DNA from: DATJHM01 sp035493895
GTDB lineage: Bacteria > Chloroflexota > Ktedonobacteria > Ktedonobacterales > Ktedonobacteraceae
Assembly (NCBI GenBank): GCA_035493895.1
Contig: DATJHM010000296.1
Span: 1-33,044, forward strand
Direction: 5' to 3'
DNA length: 33,044 bases
The notes below the pieces were generated by a model. It had not been told where the DNA came from. It saw only the letters and a program-made list of their open reading frames with translations, and searched no databases. A program made the position numbers and the translations under genes. Position 1 is the stretch's first letter, and each line of letters opens with the position of its first letter. Below, piece by piece: positions 1-7,922 of this stretch.

Positions 1-951
1 CGTCCCGGTTCGCGTTTCCCCATGGAGACCGCTTTCTACGAATTAGAAAAGAAGCTGGTAGGACACGGTATCACGACGATCTATCATGGGTTATCTATGT
101 CCGGGGGCGTCGGGCCACGAAGCGATGAAGTGGTCGAGCAGGCATTGCAGACATTTTATCGGCTTGCGCAAGAACGTTGCCTCATGCGCCACCGCCTCCA
201 TCTGCGCTACGAGATGCTCAATTTTCCCGCGCTTGAGATTGCGCAAAAGCATATTTGCGATGGTTCAATCCATCTGCTCTCTTTGATGGATCATTCGCCC
301 GGCCAGGGACAATATCGTACGCCCGGCTCCTATGTGAGCTATGTGAGTAAGACGCACGGCTTACAGGATGAAGTGGCCAGAATCAAGGCAGAAGAGATGA
401 TGGAGTTGCATAAGGTCATCGACTGGCAGGCGGTAAAACAGCTGGCACAATCTGCGGTTCAGGCGGGTATTCCCGTGGCGTCACATGATGATGATACGTA
501 CGAGAAAGTCGACCAGATGCTGGAGAGCGGCGTTTCGGTGTGCGAATTCCCCATGAACCTGAAGACTGCTCTCTATGCCAGTGAACGCGGTTTACAGGTG
601 AGCGTGGGGGCTCCGAACGTGGTACGCGGAGGTTCGCACGGCAAGAATATGAGCGCGCTGGACGCGATCAATGCGGATGCCGCACATATCATCTGCTCCG
701 ATTATTATCCTGCCGCCATGCTGGTCTCGGCATTTCGTCTGATCCGCGAGGGTATGGACATGGCGAAAGCGTTTCGTATGGTCACTCTCAATCCGGCGCG
801 AGCACTCAAAATCGATCGGGATCTCGGCTCGATCGAGCCTGGGAAGTGCGCGGATCTGGTGGTGGTTGAAGCCTATAACGGCTATCCGCTCGTGCGCAAA
901 ACGCTGGTGCAGGGCGAGATCGTCTATCAATCCGACTACGTCCAATTGTAA
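1..951 (+). CDS. phnM: PhnM-type alpha-D-ribose 1-methylphosphonate 5-triphosphate diphosphatase, 5'-truncated by window edge
   Basis: Amidohydrolase-superfamily enzyme of the carbon-phosphorus lyase pathway. The family splits pyrophosphate from ribose-1-methylphosphonate 5-triphosphate. Visible PhnM hallmarks, in order, are RPG just before the first ATG, SLMDHSPGQGQ, ASHDDDT, GAPNVVRGGSHGKN and CSDYYPAAML, with a C-terminal GSIEPGKCADLVVV segment. The reading frame is open to base 1, and those first codons match the family (RPG...), so the ATG at 22 is internal. About 70 N-terminal residues, including the HxH metal motif, lie outside the window. The gene converges on the minus-strand esterase. 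No other phn gene is visible, so membership in a phn operon cannot be judged. Identity is confident at family level. Confidence 0.9.
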   Translation, partial: RPGSRFPMETAFYELEKKLVGHGITTIYHGLSMSGGVGPRSDEVVEQALQTFYRLAQERCLMRHRLHLRYEMLNFPALEIAQKHICDGSIHLLSLMDHSPGQGQYRTPGSYVSYVSKTHGLQDEVARIKAEEMMELHKVIDWQAVKQLAQSAVQAGIPVASHDDDTYEKVDQMLESGVSVCEFPMNLKTALYASERGLQVSVGAPNVVRGGSHGKNMSALDAINADAAHIICSDYYPAAMLVSAFRLIREGMDMAKAFRMVTLNPARALKIDRDLGSIEPGKCADLVVVEAYNGYPLVRKTLVQGEIVYQSDYVQL

Positions 952-958
952 CAAAATC

Positions 959-1101
959 AGTAGCGGCACGGTGGAGTGAGAACGGAACTGTGCCTTTGCG
1001 CCTCATGCGACATACATCGCCCAAAAACGAGGAGCCCTCTTCAAGGCAACATGGGGTGCAGGCCGGGGCACAGTTCCGTTGCACTCCACCGTGCCGCTAC
1101 T
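959..1101. repeat. 143-bp element with 35/36-nt terminal inverted repeats (MITE-like)
   Basis: The left arm (959-994) and right arm (1067-1101) are reverse complements except for one 2-nt versus 1-nt difference, so 34 positions pair. The arms flank a 72-nt core with no ORF. The element fills the gap between two convergent stop codons. Its arms are too long and its loop too large for an ordinary terminator, which suggests a miniature inverted-repeat element or a large palindromic unit. I could not see a clear target-site duplication. It may still act as a bidirectional transcription stop. Confidence 0.6.
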
Positions 1102-1115
1102 TTGCCAGGATGGAT

Positions 1116-2018
1116 CTATTTTATAGAGCTTGCGATAAAAGTTGCAATCTTCGCAAGGGCCTGTTCTCCTTCGGGGATCGCATCAGAAAATATAGGCCAC
1201 TCATGCCAGAGATCGGGCCATATATCGAGAACCACCGTCACGCCAGCCGTTTGCATCCTCTCAGCCATACGCGTCGAATCATCTAATAACAACTCATCCG
1301 AGGCAACCTGAAAGTAGGTTGGTGGGAGACCCGCGACATTGCCATAAAGTGGCGAAATGAAAGGATTGGTCAGATCCACCCCAGGACAATAAGAATGACG
1401 AGCCATGGTTGGTACCAGGTTGGGCGATACCAAAACATCCGTGTCAAGATTTGTCTTGTAGGAAGCTCCTGAACAGGTGACATCGGTGATGGGCGACAGG
1501 CAGACCAGCGCGGCTGGCTGTGGCTGGTTTTCTGCTTTGAGGCGAAGCGCCAGTGCCAGTGCCATATTCCCGCCGGAACTGTCACCTGCAACAACAAGAG
1601 AAGAGGCTGGCAGACCTTGCTCAAGCAGCGCACGATACGCTTGCATACAATCATTCAGGGCGGCCGGATAAGGATGTTCTGGTGCAAGCCGAAAATCGAG
1701 CGCGTAAACTGTGGCCCCTGTCAGCTTCGCCAGTCGCCAGGTAATCGGACGATGGGTGCGGGGCGATCCCGAACTCCAGCCTCCACCATGGAGATACAGG
1801 ATTGCGGTTCGAGGAAGCGTGTTCTGCGTTGAAAGCTGTTCGGTGGGTACTCCACCAAGATGTATCGACTCAATCCGTACATCTGCGGGCGCAGGTGCTT
1901 GTGATTGAATGGAAGCATCCGTTCTTGCGCGCATTGTGGCAATATCTATATTTTCATTCATACGGGCTTTCAAAGCCGCACGGAGCATTTCTCGTATTTG
2001 AGAGGATTGAGCACTCAT
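1116..2018 (-). CDS. alpha/beta-hydrolase esterase (HSL / acetyl-esterase family)
   Basis: A 300-residue esterase of the hormone-sensitive-lipase family that hydrolyses short acyl esters. The oxyanion-hole motif HGGGW is at 77-81. The nucleophile elbow GDSSGGN is at 145-151 (Ser147). The likely acid is Asp241 in SDELLLDDS and the base is His272 in LWHEWP. No signal peptide is seen, so it is probably cytoplasmic. The start ATG is preceded by AGGGA about ten bases upstream. The gene is divergent from the carotenoid oxygenase across a 507-bp spacer that carries an operator-like inverted repeat. The substrate is unknown. Confidence 0.88.
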   Translation of the reverse strand: MSAQSSQIREMLRAALKARMNENIDIATMRARTDASIQSQAPAPADVRIESIHLGGVPTEQLSTQNTLPRTAILYLHGGGWSSGSPRTHRPITWRLAKLTGATVYALDFRLAPEHPYPAALNDCMQAYRALLEQGLPASSLVVAGDSSGGNMALALALRLKAENQPQPAALVCLSPITDVTCSGASYKTNLDTDVLVSPNLVPTMARHSYCPGVDLTNPFISPLYGNVAGLPPTYFQVASDELLLDDSTRMAERMQTAGVTVVLDIWPDLWHEWPIFSDAIPEGEQALAKIATFIASSIK

Positions 2019-2525
2019 AAAATTTTATTCCCTCTTATTCAATTCGCTATTATAGCATCTCATGAACCACGGCGAACATGCGATACTGTATTATTTGAGC
2101 ATATAGTATCGTTTTATTGTTGTTGCGTGCTCAAATAATACGATAAAATTTCCATAAAAATTATAACACCAGGCATATTGAGAACAGAGATCGTTAGTGG
2201 TCGTCTAATGGTCGTTAGATGCTCTGGCTATTTTCGTAGACGTTCGCATGATTCTCTTGTTGCCTCTTCCACACCAGTGACTGGCGTCATACTTGTTCTG
2301 TGACGTCAGCCATAGAAGCCAACGCAGCGCAAGCTCTGCAAAATAGGTCTTCCTTCATGACTGGTGGCACATGCGCAATCCTGCTCGCATCGACTATCCT
2401 TTAGAAGGCAAACAGAAAGATGCGCCTGTACATTCTCATTTGTACCAACATAACAGGTAGGGATTGTACTTCATACTAATCTGGCAACGACATCGAATCC
2501 ATTCACCTGTGAAGGAGATTTTCAC
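2019..2525. other. 507-bp divergent intergenic region
   Basis: No plausible gene is seen on either strand. It holds the promoters of the divergent esterase and carotenoid oxygenase, an AT-rich dyad at 2088-2141, a short cluster of TCGTTAG/GGTCGT-like repeats near 2190-2220, and weak dyads near 2275-2315. The ribosome binding site GAAGGAG of the oxygenase lies at its right end. Confidence 0.5.
2088..2141. promoter_or_regulatory. operator-like 14-bp inverted repeat
   Basis: GTATTATTTGAGCA at 2088-2101 is perfectly repeated in inverse at 2128-2141 with a 26-nt spacer. A nested pair CGATAC/GTATCG lies at 2081-2086 and 2106-2111. It sits 70-120 bp upstream of the esterase start. That position fits a regulator site; the regulator is unknown. 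No T-run follows, so a terminator is unlikely. Confidence 0.4.
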
Positions 2526-3950
2526 ATGTCACACAACCGACAACTCTTCTATACATCACTCAACGAAGAAATCGAATTCGATCATCTACCTATCGAGGGT
2601 ACTATTCCCGGCTGGCTTTCGGGGTCACTGTTGCGCAATGGTCCGGCCAAATTTGAGGTCGGAGCAGACGCTTTTCGTCATTGGTTTGAGGGCTTTGCGA
2701 TGCTGCACCGCTTCTCTTTCCAGGATGGTCATGTCTCCTATGCCAATAAGTTTCTCCAGAGCACCGAGTACACAACAGCTCTACGCGATGGCGCTATCGC
2801 CTACAGCGCATTTGCGGCTGATCCCTGTAAACGGGTCTTCAGAGGGGCTTTCACCGAGATGATTCCCAATGCCAATGTCAGTATCAATCAGGTGGCGGGG
2901 GCATTTGTGGCAATGACCGAGAAGCCATTACCTGTTCAGTTCGATCCACACACGCTCGATACGCTTGGCGTAATGAAGTATGACGACCAGCTTACCGGTC
3001 ATCACGGCTCAGCACATCCACACTATGATTTCGCGCAACGTATGAGCGTTAGCTACATTACTGAATATGGGCGCCAGAGTCAGTTCAAGGTCTTTTGTAT
3101 CAAGGATGGAGAGCAGTGCCGCAGGCTCATTGGTTCCTATCCTGTGCCCGAGCCAGCATATATCCATAGTTTTGGCATGTCGGAGCGGTATGTCATCATC
3201 GCTGAATATCCGTATCGTGTGAATCCCCTCAAGATTGAGCGTTCCAGACCTTTTATCGAGAATTATGAGTGGCGTCCACAGGAAGGCACCTTCTTTGTGG
3301 TCATGGACAAACAGGATGGGCATATCGTTGGTAGATATAGGACTGAGGCCTTTTTCACCTTTCATCATGCGAACGCTTTTGAGCAGAATGGGACACTGAT
3401 CGTTGACCTTGTGGCCTATCCATCTCCTTCGCCGATGTCCCATGGTCTCTACCTGGACCTGCTCCGTGATGAGACAACACGTAATAGTCCTTTAAACGAG
3501 GCCGAATTGCGACGCTATTGCATCCCACTCGATGGAGCGGCACCTGTTACCTACGAGGTGCTCTCAGACTATCGTCTTGAGATGCCAACCATCAACTATC
3601 AACGTTGCAATGCGCATGACTACGGGATTCTGTATGGGCTAGGAGAGAGCCGGGTAGCACGCGAAGCCTCTAGCAATCTCTTGTTGCGCGTAGATGTGCG
3701 AACACAGATGACCACCACCTGGGGCGAAGAGGGTTGCTATCCAGGCGAACCAGTGATGGTTGAGGCTCTTGGAGCCTCAGAAGAAGATGATGGAGTTGTT
3801 CTTTCCGTGGTATTGGATGCGAAAAAGGGCAATTCATTCCTGCTCGTCCTCGATGCGCGTACCTTCAAAGAGATCGGACGCGCCGCAGTTCCGCATCACA
3901 TCCCTGCTGGCCTCCACGGCCAATTTTTCCACGACGTGCCCGAGCTTTAA
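2526..3950 (+). CDS. carotenoid oxygenase (carotenoid-cleavage dioxygenase / RPE65 family)
   Basis: A 474-residue seven-bladed propeller enzyme of the family that cleaves carotenoid or stilbene double bonds with a non-haem Fe(II) held by four histidines. Candidate ligands are visible: His164 or His166 in AHPHYD, His214 in YIHSFGMSERY, His280/281 in FTFHHANAFE, and His464 in GLHGQFF near the C-terminus. The N-terminal GTIPGWLSGSLLRNGP segment is also typical. The length is normal. The start is set by GAAGGAG about nine bases upstream. The gene is transcribed alone, with no carotenoid biosynthesis gene nearby, so the substrate is unknown. A histidine-kinase remnant begins just behind its stop codon. 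Confidence 0.93.
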   Translation: MSHNRQLFYTSLNEEIEFDHLPIEGTIPGWLSGSLLRNGPAKFEVGADAFRHWFEGFAMLHRFSFQDGHVSYANKFLQSTEYTTALRDGAIAYSAFAADPCKRVFRGAFTEMIPNANVSINQVAGAFVAMTEKPLPVQFDPHTLDTLGVMKYDDQLTGHHGSAHPHYDFAQRMSVSYITEYGRQSQFKVFCIKDGEQCRRLIGSYPVPEPAYIHSFGMSERYVIIAEYPYRVNPLKIERSRPFIENYEWRPQEGTFFVVMDKQDGHIVGRYRTEAFFTFHHANAFEQNGTLIVDLVAYPSPSPMSHGLYLDLLRDETTRNSPLNEAELRRYCIPLDGAAPVTYEVLSDYRLEMPTINYQRCNAHDYGILYGLGESRVAREASSNLLLRVDVRTQMTTTWGEEGCYPGEPVMVEALGASEEDDGVVLSVVLDAKKGNSFLLVLDARTFKEIGRAAVPHHIPAGLHGQFFHDVPEL

Positions 3951-3957
3951 TAAAGGC

Positions 3958-4305
3958 CTTAGATTCTCATCACTACTGGATTCCGGCGTCGCCTCGCTTT
4001 CTGTTAGTCAGTTCGACTTAGATGAGCAAATGCAAAACGCGGTGATTTTACTTGACTCGCAATGGTCAGAGAAAGATATATCTATAACGGCCAAACTTGA
4101 CAAAGTGACCATTTCCGCTGACGAGGGGCTTCTTTCCCAAGTATGGATGAATCTCCTGCACAACGCGGTTAAATTCACGCCAGAGGGCGGCACGATTCAT
4201 GTTACTCTGACCCAAAGCAATGAGAAAACGATCTGTACGATTGCTGACAACGGTATAGGCATTGTGCTGCGTGACAAAAGCTTGCTGCGTTCAGTGCGTA
4301 ATTAA
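3958..4305 (+). pseudogene. histidine kinase remnant (HATPase_c fragment)
   Basis: Frame 1 on the plus strand encodes a kinase segment that starts at LRFSSLLDSG, which resembles the end of a HisKA helix. It continues through FDLDEQ, SADEGLLSQVWMNLLHNAVKFTPEGG (the N box) and IADNGIGI (the G1 box). It then jumps to DKSLLRSVRN and stops. The sensor region, the phospho-accepting His and the G2 box are absent. The usual stretch between the G1 box and the DKS motif also appears deleted. Homology begins only a few bases after the stop of the carotenoid oxygenase, which suggests a recombination junction. It has no start codon of its own. This is a decayed gene rather than a functional short protein. 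Confidence 0.75.
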
Positions 4306-4325
4306 AGAATTACTCTGTAGGAGCT

Positions 4326-5378
4326 TTACAGCCTTGCCGCAAGGCCCTTATTGATGCGTTTCACGATCCCAGGTCCCTCGTAGATAAAGCTGGTGTAAAT
4401 TTGCAACAGACTTGCACCAGCATCAAACATCCTCTTTGCGTCATCGGGTCCAGCGATCCCACCGACACCGATGACCGGTATTTGCCCATCTAACTGCTTG
4501 CAGAGATAGCGAACGATCGCAACAGAGTGGGCATGCAGGGGAGGACCACTCAGCCCGCCGCTTTCGTTCGTGCTCGTATGCAAACCCTCGCGCGAAAGTG
4601 TCGTATTGGTCGCGATAATGCCGCGTATTTTGCGATGAAGACACACCTCGATCACATCATCAATCTGATCTTCCGTCAGATCGGGCGATATTTTCACGAG
4701 CACCGGTTTTGCCGTCGTGCTATCCCTCTGTCCTGCAATGATTTCCGTTTCCTGTACCGTAGCTTGTAGCAGCCGATCCAGTGGCTCTTTGTCCTGCAAT
4801 TTGCGGAGTCCGGGCGTATTGGGCGAGCTGACATTGACGGTGAAGAAGTCCGCGAAGTCATAGAGTTTATGCAAAGAATACAGATAATCTTCGACGGCCT
4901 CTTCCTGAGGCGTTATTTTTGATTTGCCGATGCTCCAGCCAATGGGAATCGCAGGTTTGTGGAGCTTCTTTAAGCGTTCATGGATGGCATCGGCCCCATC
5001 GTTCGGAAAGCCCATACGGTTGATGATCGCGTCATCCTCCGCAAAGCGAAAAATGCGCGGCCTCTCATTGCCCGGCTGTTTATAGCGTGTCACCGTACCG
5101 GCCTCGATAAAGCCAAAGCCGAGCGCCGCCAATCCTGGAAGCGCGAGACCATTTTTATCAAATCCACCAGCAAGGCCAACCGGATTGGGAAAATGCAAAC
5201 CGAAAAGATCCCGTTCCAATGCCGGTGATTTATAGGCATTGGCAACCTCAATAATCTTGAGCAATAGCTGGTAGCGAGATGTCAATGCCAGCAGGTTCAT
5301 GATCCAGTGGTGCGCAATTTCAGGATCTTTGGCAGATGCGCGATAGATGACAGGGCGAACGAGGGCTTTAAATAACAT
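4326..5378 (-). CDS. pyrD: dihydroorotate dehydrogenase (quinone), class 2
   Basis: A flavoprotein that oxidises dihydroorotate to orotate with a membrane quinone, the fourth step of pyrimidine synthesis. The 350-residue length and the N-terminal helical extension (HHWIMNLL...) mark class 2. Visible motifs are NPVGLAGGFDKNG (65-77), EAGTVT, RMGFPNDG and VNVSSPNTPGLR (181-192) with the catalytic Ser at about 185. Later motifs are ATNTT, GGLSGPPL and VIGVGGI. The gene is divergent from the dihydroorotase gene, so two pyrimidine enzymes share a 177-bp promoter region. A usable -35/-10 pair lies at 5438-5465. Confidence 0.95.
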   Translation of the reverse strand: MLFKALVRPVIYRASAKDPEIAHHWIMNLLALTSRYQLLLKIIEVANAYKSPALERDLFGLHFPNPVGLAGGFDKNGLALPGLAALGFGFIEAGTVTRYKQPGNERPRIFRFAEDDAIINRMGFPNDGADAIHERLKKLHKPAIPIGWSIGKSKITPQEEAVEDYLYSLHKLYDFADFFTVNVSSPNTPGLRKLQDKEPLDRLLQATVQETEIIAGQRDSTTAKPVLVKISPDLTEDQIDDVIEVCLHRKIRGIIATNTTLSREGLHTSTNESGGLSGPPLHAHSVAIVRYLCKQLDGQIPVIGVGGIAGPDDAKRMFDAGASLLQIYTSFIYEGPGIVKRINKGLAARL

Positions 5379-5437
5379 GACTCTTGACTTTCAAAATGCT
5401 TTCTTTCAAACTGGTAAAGCGACGGAGCGCTGTCTCC

Positions 5438-5465
5438 AGTATAATGGGAAATCGTCTATTTGCAA
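5438..5465 (-). promoter_or_regulatory. candidate pyrD promoter
   Basis: On the minus strand, TTGCAA (5460-5465) and TATACT (5438-5443) are separated by 16 nt, about 60 bp upstream of the pyrD start. The -35 matches consensus at four of six positions. Prediction from sequence only. Confidence 0.35.
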
Positions 5466-5473
5466 ATGGGTTT

Positions 5474-5526
5474 GAGGCAAGCCTCGCCCATAGACCCGTA
5501 GAGGCGCAGACAAGCCGCGCCTCTAC
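5474..5526. repeat. double palindrome in the pyrD-pyrC spacer (REP-like or leader hairpin)
   Basis: Two perfect dyads lie side by side. GAGGC-AA-GCCTC is at 5474-5485. A 10-bp stem GTAGAGGCGC/GCGCCTCTAC is at 5498-5507 and 5517-5526 with a 9-nt loop. They lie 30-80 nt before the dihydroorotase start, inside its probable leader. There is no U-run after the large stem, so a classic terminator is not supported. It could be a dispersed REP-type unit or a regulatory leader fold. Confidence 0.5.
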
Positions 5527-5555
5527 AATACGTACCGATGCAAAAAGGATAGCAT

Positions 5556-6869
5556 ATGATAATTCGCAATGGGGTAGTTGTATTGGCGAGTGGTCCAGCT
5601 CGCCTGGATATTCGTACGCGTGGCGAGATTCTGGTCGAGCTCGCAGCGGATCTGATGCCCGAGCAGGGAGAAGAGGTCATTGACGCCACCGGACTGCTTG
5701 TGTTGCCGGGCTTTATTGATTCGCATGTCCATTTTCGTGAGCCAGGTGGCACGCATAAAGAGGATTTTCTCAGTGGTACCCGGGCGGCGCTTGCCGGGGG
5801 CGTGACGACGGTCCTGGATATGCCCAATACGAGCCCGACCACCGATAGTCGGGCTCATCTCGCAGAAAAGATAGCGCTGATCGCGCCAAAAGCAGTCGTC
5901 GACTATGGATTGTATCTTGGTGCCACTGATACCAATATCGAGGAAGCGGCCTCATTAGTAGACGAAGTTGCAGCCATGAAGCTCTATATGGGCTCCTCCA
6001 CGGGCTCTCTTCTGGTGACGGAGTTCTCTCCAATCTATCGGCATTTCTCGACGTTTCCTCTTGATAAGCCTATCGTCGTGCATGCCGAAGATGAACAATC
6101 CCTCAAATATTTTGGCGCGCTGGGTTCGCAGGATCACAATCAATCTCGTCCTCCCGTCAGCGCGCAGATCGCCTTGAGCCGCGCACTGGCAATTGCGGAA
6201 AAGACCGGCAGAGCTTTACACATCGCCCATACGACCACGCAAAGAGAGCTTGAACTGATCCAGGAAGCACGGCAGAAGGGCGTTCGCGTCACCTGTGAAG
6301 TGACCCCGTTACATCTCTTCTTAAGCGAAGAGGATCAGCACCGTTTAGGAAACTTCGGCAAGGTCAATCCGCCTTTGCGCAGCAAGAGCGATCAAGCGGC
6401 CCTCTGGCGCTACTTTGACGTTATCGACACAATTGGCACGGATCATGCCCCTCATACAAGAGAAGAAAAGAATCAGCCCTATGAGAAAGCTCCTTCGGGC
6501 ATGCCGGGCGTACAAACGATGCTTCCGCTTTTGCTTACAGCCGCAAGCGAGGGCAAAGTTGCGTTGGAGGAGATTGTGAAGCGTTGCGTCGTCAATCCCG
6601 CGCGCATCTTTGGTCTGGAAACCAAGGGAGCGTTAGAAGTCGGCAAAGATGCCGATATTGTGCTGGTCGATCCACAACAGACATACACGCTTACGGACGA
6701 ACAGATGCTTTCAAAATGTGGATGGACGCCATTCGCTGGCACGAAAATCCAGGGGAAAATCCAGCAGGTTTATGTTCGCGGTGATATTTCTTATAGACAT
6801 AATGCGTGTGTAAATTCTCCAGGAAGTGGCCGCTTGCTGTGTTACACCAAATCCAGTCCCTATAGATAG
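5556..6869 (+). CDS. pyrC: dihydroorotase, class I
   Basis: A zinc amidohydrolase that interconverts carbamoyl-aspartate and dihydroorotate, the third step of pyrimidine synthesis. The 437 residues carry HVH at 57-59 in GFIDSHVHFREPG and Lys142 in MKLYMG, a candidate carbamylated bridge. They also carry His176 in VVHAEDE, His222/His225 in LHIAHTTT and Asp296 in GTDHAPH. The C-terminal GKDADIVLVD segment is typical of the superfamily. Seven A-rich bases separate an AAAGGA ribosome site from the start. The last ~20 residues are an atypical basic tail. A Rho-independent terminator follows directly. It pairs functionally with divergent pyrD. Confidence 0.93.
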   Translation: MIIRNGVVVLASGPARLDIRTRGEILVELAADLMPEQGEEVIDATGLLVLPGFIDSHVHFREPGGTHKEDFLSGTRAALAGGVTTVLDMPNTSPTTDSRAHLAEKIALIAPKAVVDYGLYLGATDTNIEEAASLVDEVAAMKLYMGSSTGSLLVTEFSPIYRHFSTFPLDKPIVVHAEDEQSLKYFGALGSQDHNQSRPPVSAQIALSRALAIAEKTGRALHIAHTTTQRELELIQEARQKGVRVTCEVTPLHLFLSEEDQHRLGNFGKVNPPLRSKSDQAALWRYFDVIDTIGTDHAPHTREEKNQPYEKAPSGMPGVQTMLPLLLTAASEGKVALEEIVKRCVVNPARIFGLETKGALEVGKDADIVLVDPQQTYTLTDEQMLSKCGWTPFAGTKIQGKIQQVYVRGDISYRHNACVNSPGSGRLLCYTKSSPYR

Positions 6870-6882
6870 TATAAAAAGGAGG

Positions 6883-6926
6883 AAAAGTTCTCTAACGCAT
6901 GCTCTACTTGTTGGAGAACTTTTTTT
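6883..6926 (+). terminator. Rho-independent terminator of pyrC
   Basis: AAAAGTTCTC (6883-6892) pairs perfectly with GAGAACTTTT (6914-6923) across a 21-nt loop, and the stem runs into seven T residues. It starts 14 nt after the dihydroorotase stop. Confidence 0.75.
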
Positions 6927-7035
6927 GTTGATTGCCGATCATAGTTTTGTTTTGGGTGTAAGCTGGGAAGAGGAATTCTAAAAAGGAGCAAAATAGAGAG
7001 ATGGTCATGACAAAATTCTCTAACGAGAGAGAAAA

Positions 7036-7854
7036 ATGGGTATAAGCTATGCGCTGGGAAATGCGCTCCTTGCAACACAAAAATACGAAAATTGGGCTGA
7101 AGTCCTGATCGCAATCGCGCAGAGAAAAGAACCTGCCAGAATCATTTTGAAAGACGGTTTGCAAATTACCGCTTCTGGTGCATTGAGATACCTGGTACGC
7201 GCAATTTTCTACGAGCGTATCTATAATCCGGCTGGTCTTCCCATCGAGCAAAACGACATTGTTGTCGATATTGGCGCAAACTGTGGCGTTTTTACCTTAT
7301 TCGCAGCCACTTCAACCAGAAATGTGATCTATGCCTATGAGCCATCGCCAGAAAACTTTGCAGTGTTAACACACAATATCACCGTGAATCATCTTCGGCA
7401 TGTCATCACACAGTGTTGTGCGGTCTCTAATAAAGTGGGGAACGCTACTCTTTCTCTCAATCCACGCGATAGTCAGCTCCATGTTCTTACGGAACAGAGT
7501 AACATACGAAAAATTGAGTCGGACAAACTGACCTCTCCTCTGCCACAAACTGGTACCATTGGTTCCTGCATACAAGTCCCGACGACGACCTTGCAAGCGA
7601 TCATAGAAGATCATCATCTGGAACGCATCGACTTTCTCAAGATGGACTGCGAGGGCTCTGAGGGAGAGATTCTCGCTTCGACGCCAGTACCTTATCTGAG
7701 AAAAATCCGGAAGGTTGCCCTGGAATTCCATGATCATCTCTCTCCGTTTTCTCATACTCACCTGCAAAAGTTCCTGGAGGGAGCTGGTCTGACAACTCGC
7801 CTCCGATGGAATGGGCATTCTCCACGCGGCTACATCTACGCCTGGAGAGCATAG
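7036..7854 (+). CDS. FkbM-family SAM-dependent methyltransferase
   Basis: A 272-residue class I methyltransferase of the FkbM type, a family that O-methylates sugars and secondary metabolites. The SAM-binding motif VVDIGANCGVFT is at 76-87, the acidic EPSPENF motif at 102-108, and the family signature LKMDCEGSEGEIL at 201-213. No signal or membrane segment is seen. A purine-rich AGAGAG lies just upstream of the ATG. A separate AGGAG about 50 bases upstream serves a possible 14-codon upstream frame (7001-7045) whose stop overlaps this start. The substrate is unknown, and no glycan cluster is nearby. Confidence 0.88.
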   Translation: MGISYALGNALLATQKYENWAEVLIAIAQRKEPARIILKDGLQITASGALRYLVRAIFYERIYNPAGLPIEQNDIVVDIGANCGVFTLFAATSTRNVIYAYEPSPENFAVLTHNITVNHLRHVITQCCAVSNKVGNATLSLNPRDSQLHVLTEQSNIRKIESDKLTSPLPQTGTIGSCIQVPTTTLQAIIEDHHLERIDFLKMDCEGSEGEILASTPVPYLRKIRKVALEFHDHLSPFSHTHLQKFLEGAGLTTRLRWNGHSPRGYIYAWRA

Positions 7855-7922
7855 ATATGCAGAAAGATGAGGAGATACTATGCTCCTTTTCCCACGTTTT
7901 CGATCTTGCATTGTGAACAGGC

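Noticed and set aside
2190..2220. Repeated TCGTTAG/GGTCGT words as a possible short CRISPR-like or iteron array
   Set aside because: There are only two or three imperfect words with no regular spacing and no replication or Cas genes nearby.
3760..3957. In-frame upstream part of the kinase remnant
   Set aside because: These codons overlap the carotenoid oxygenase in another frame and show no kinase resemblance; only the part from about 3958 does.
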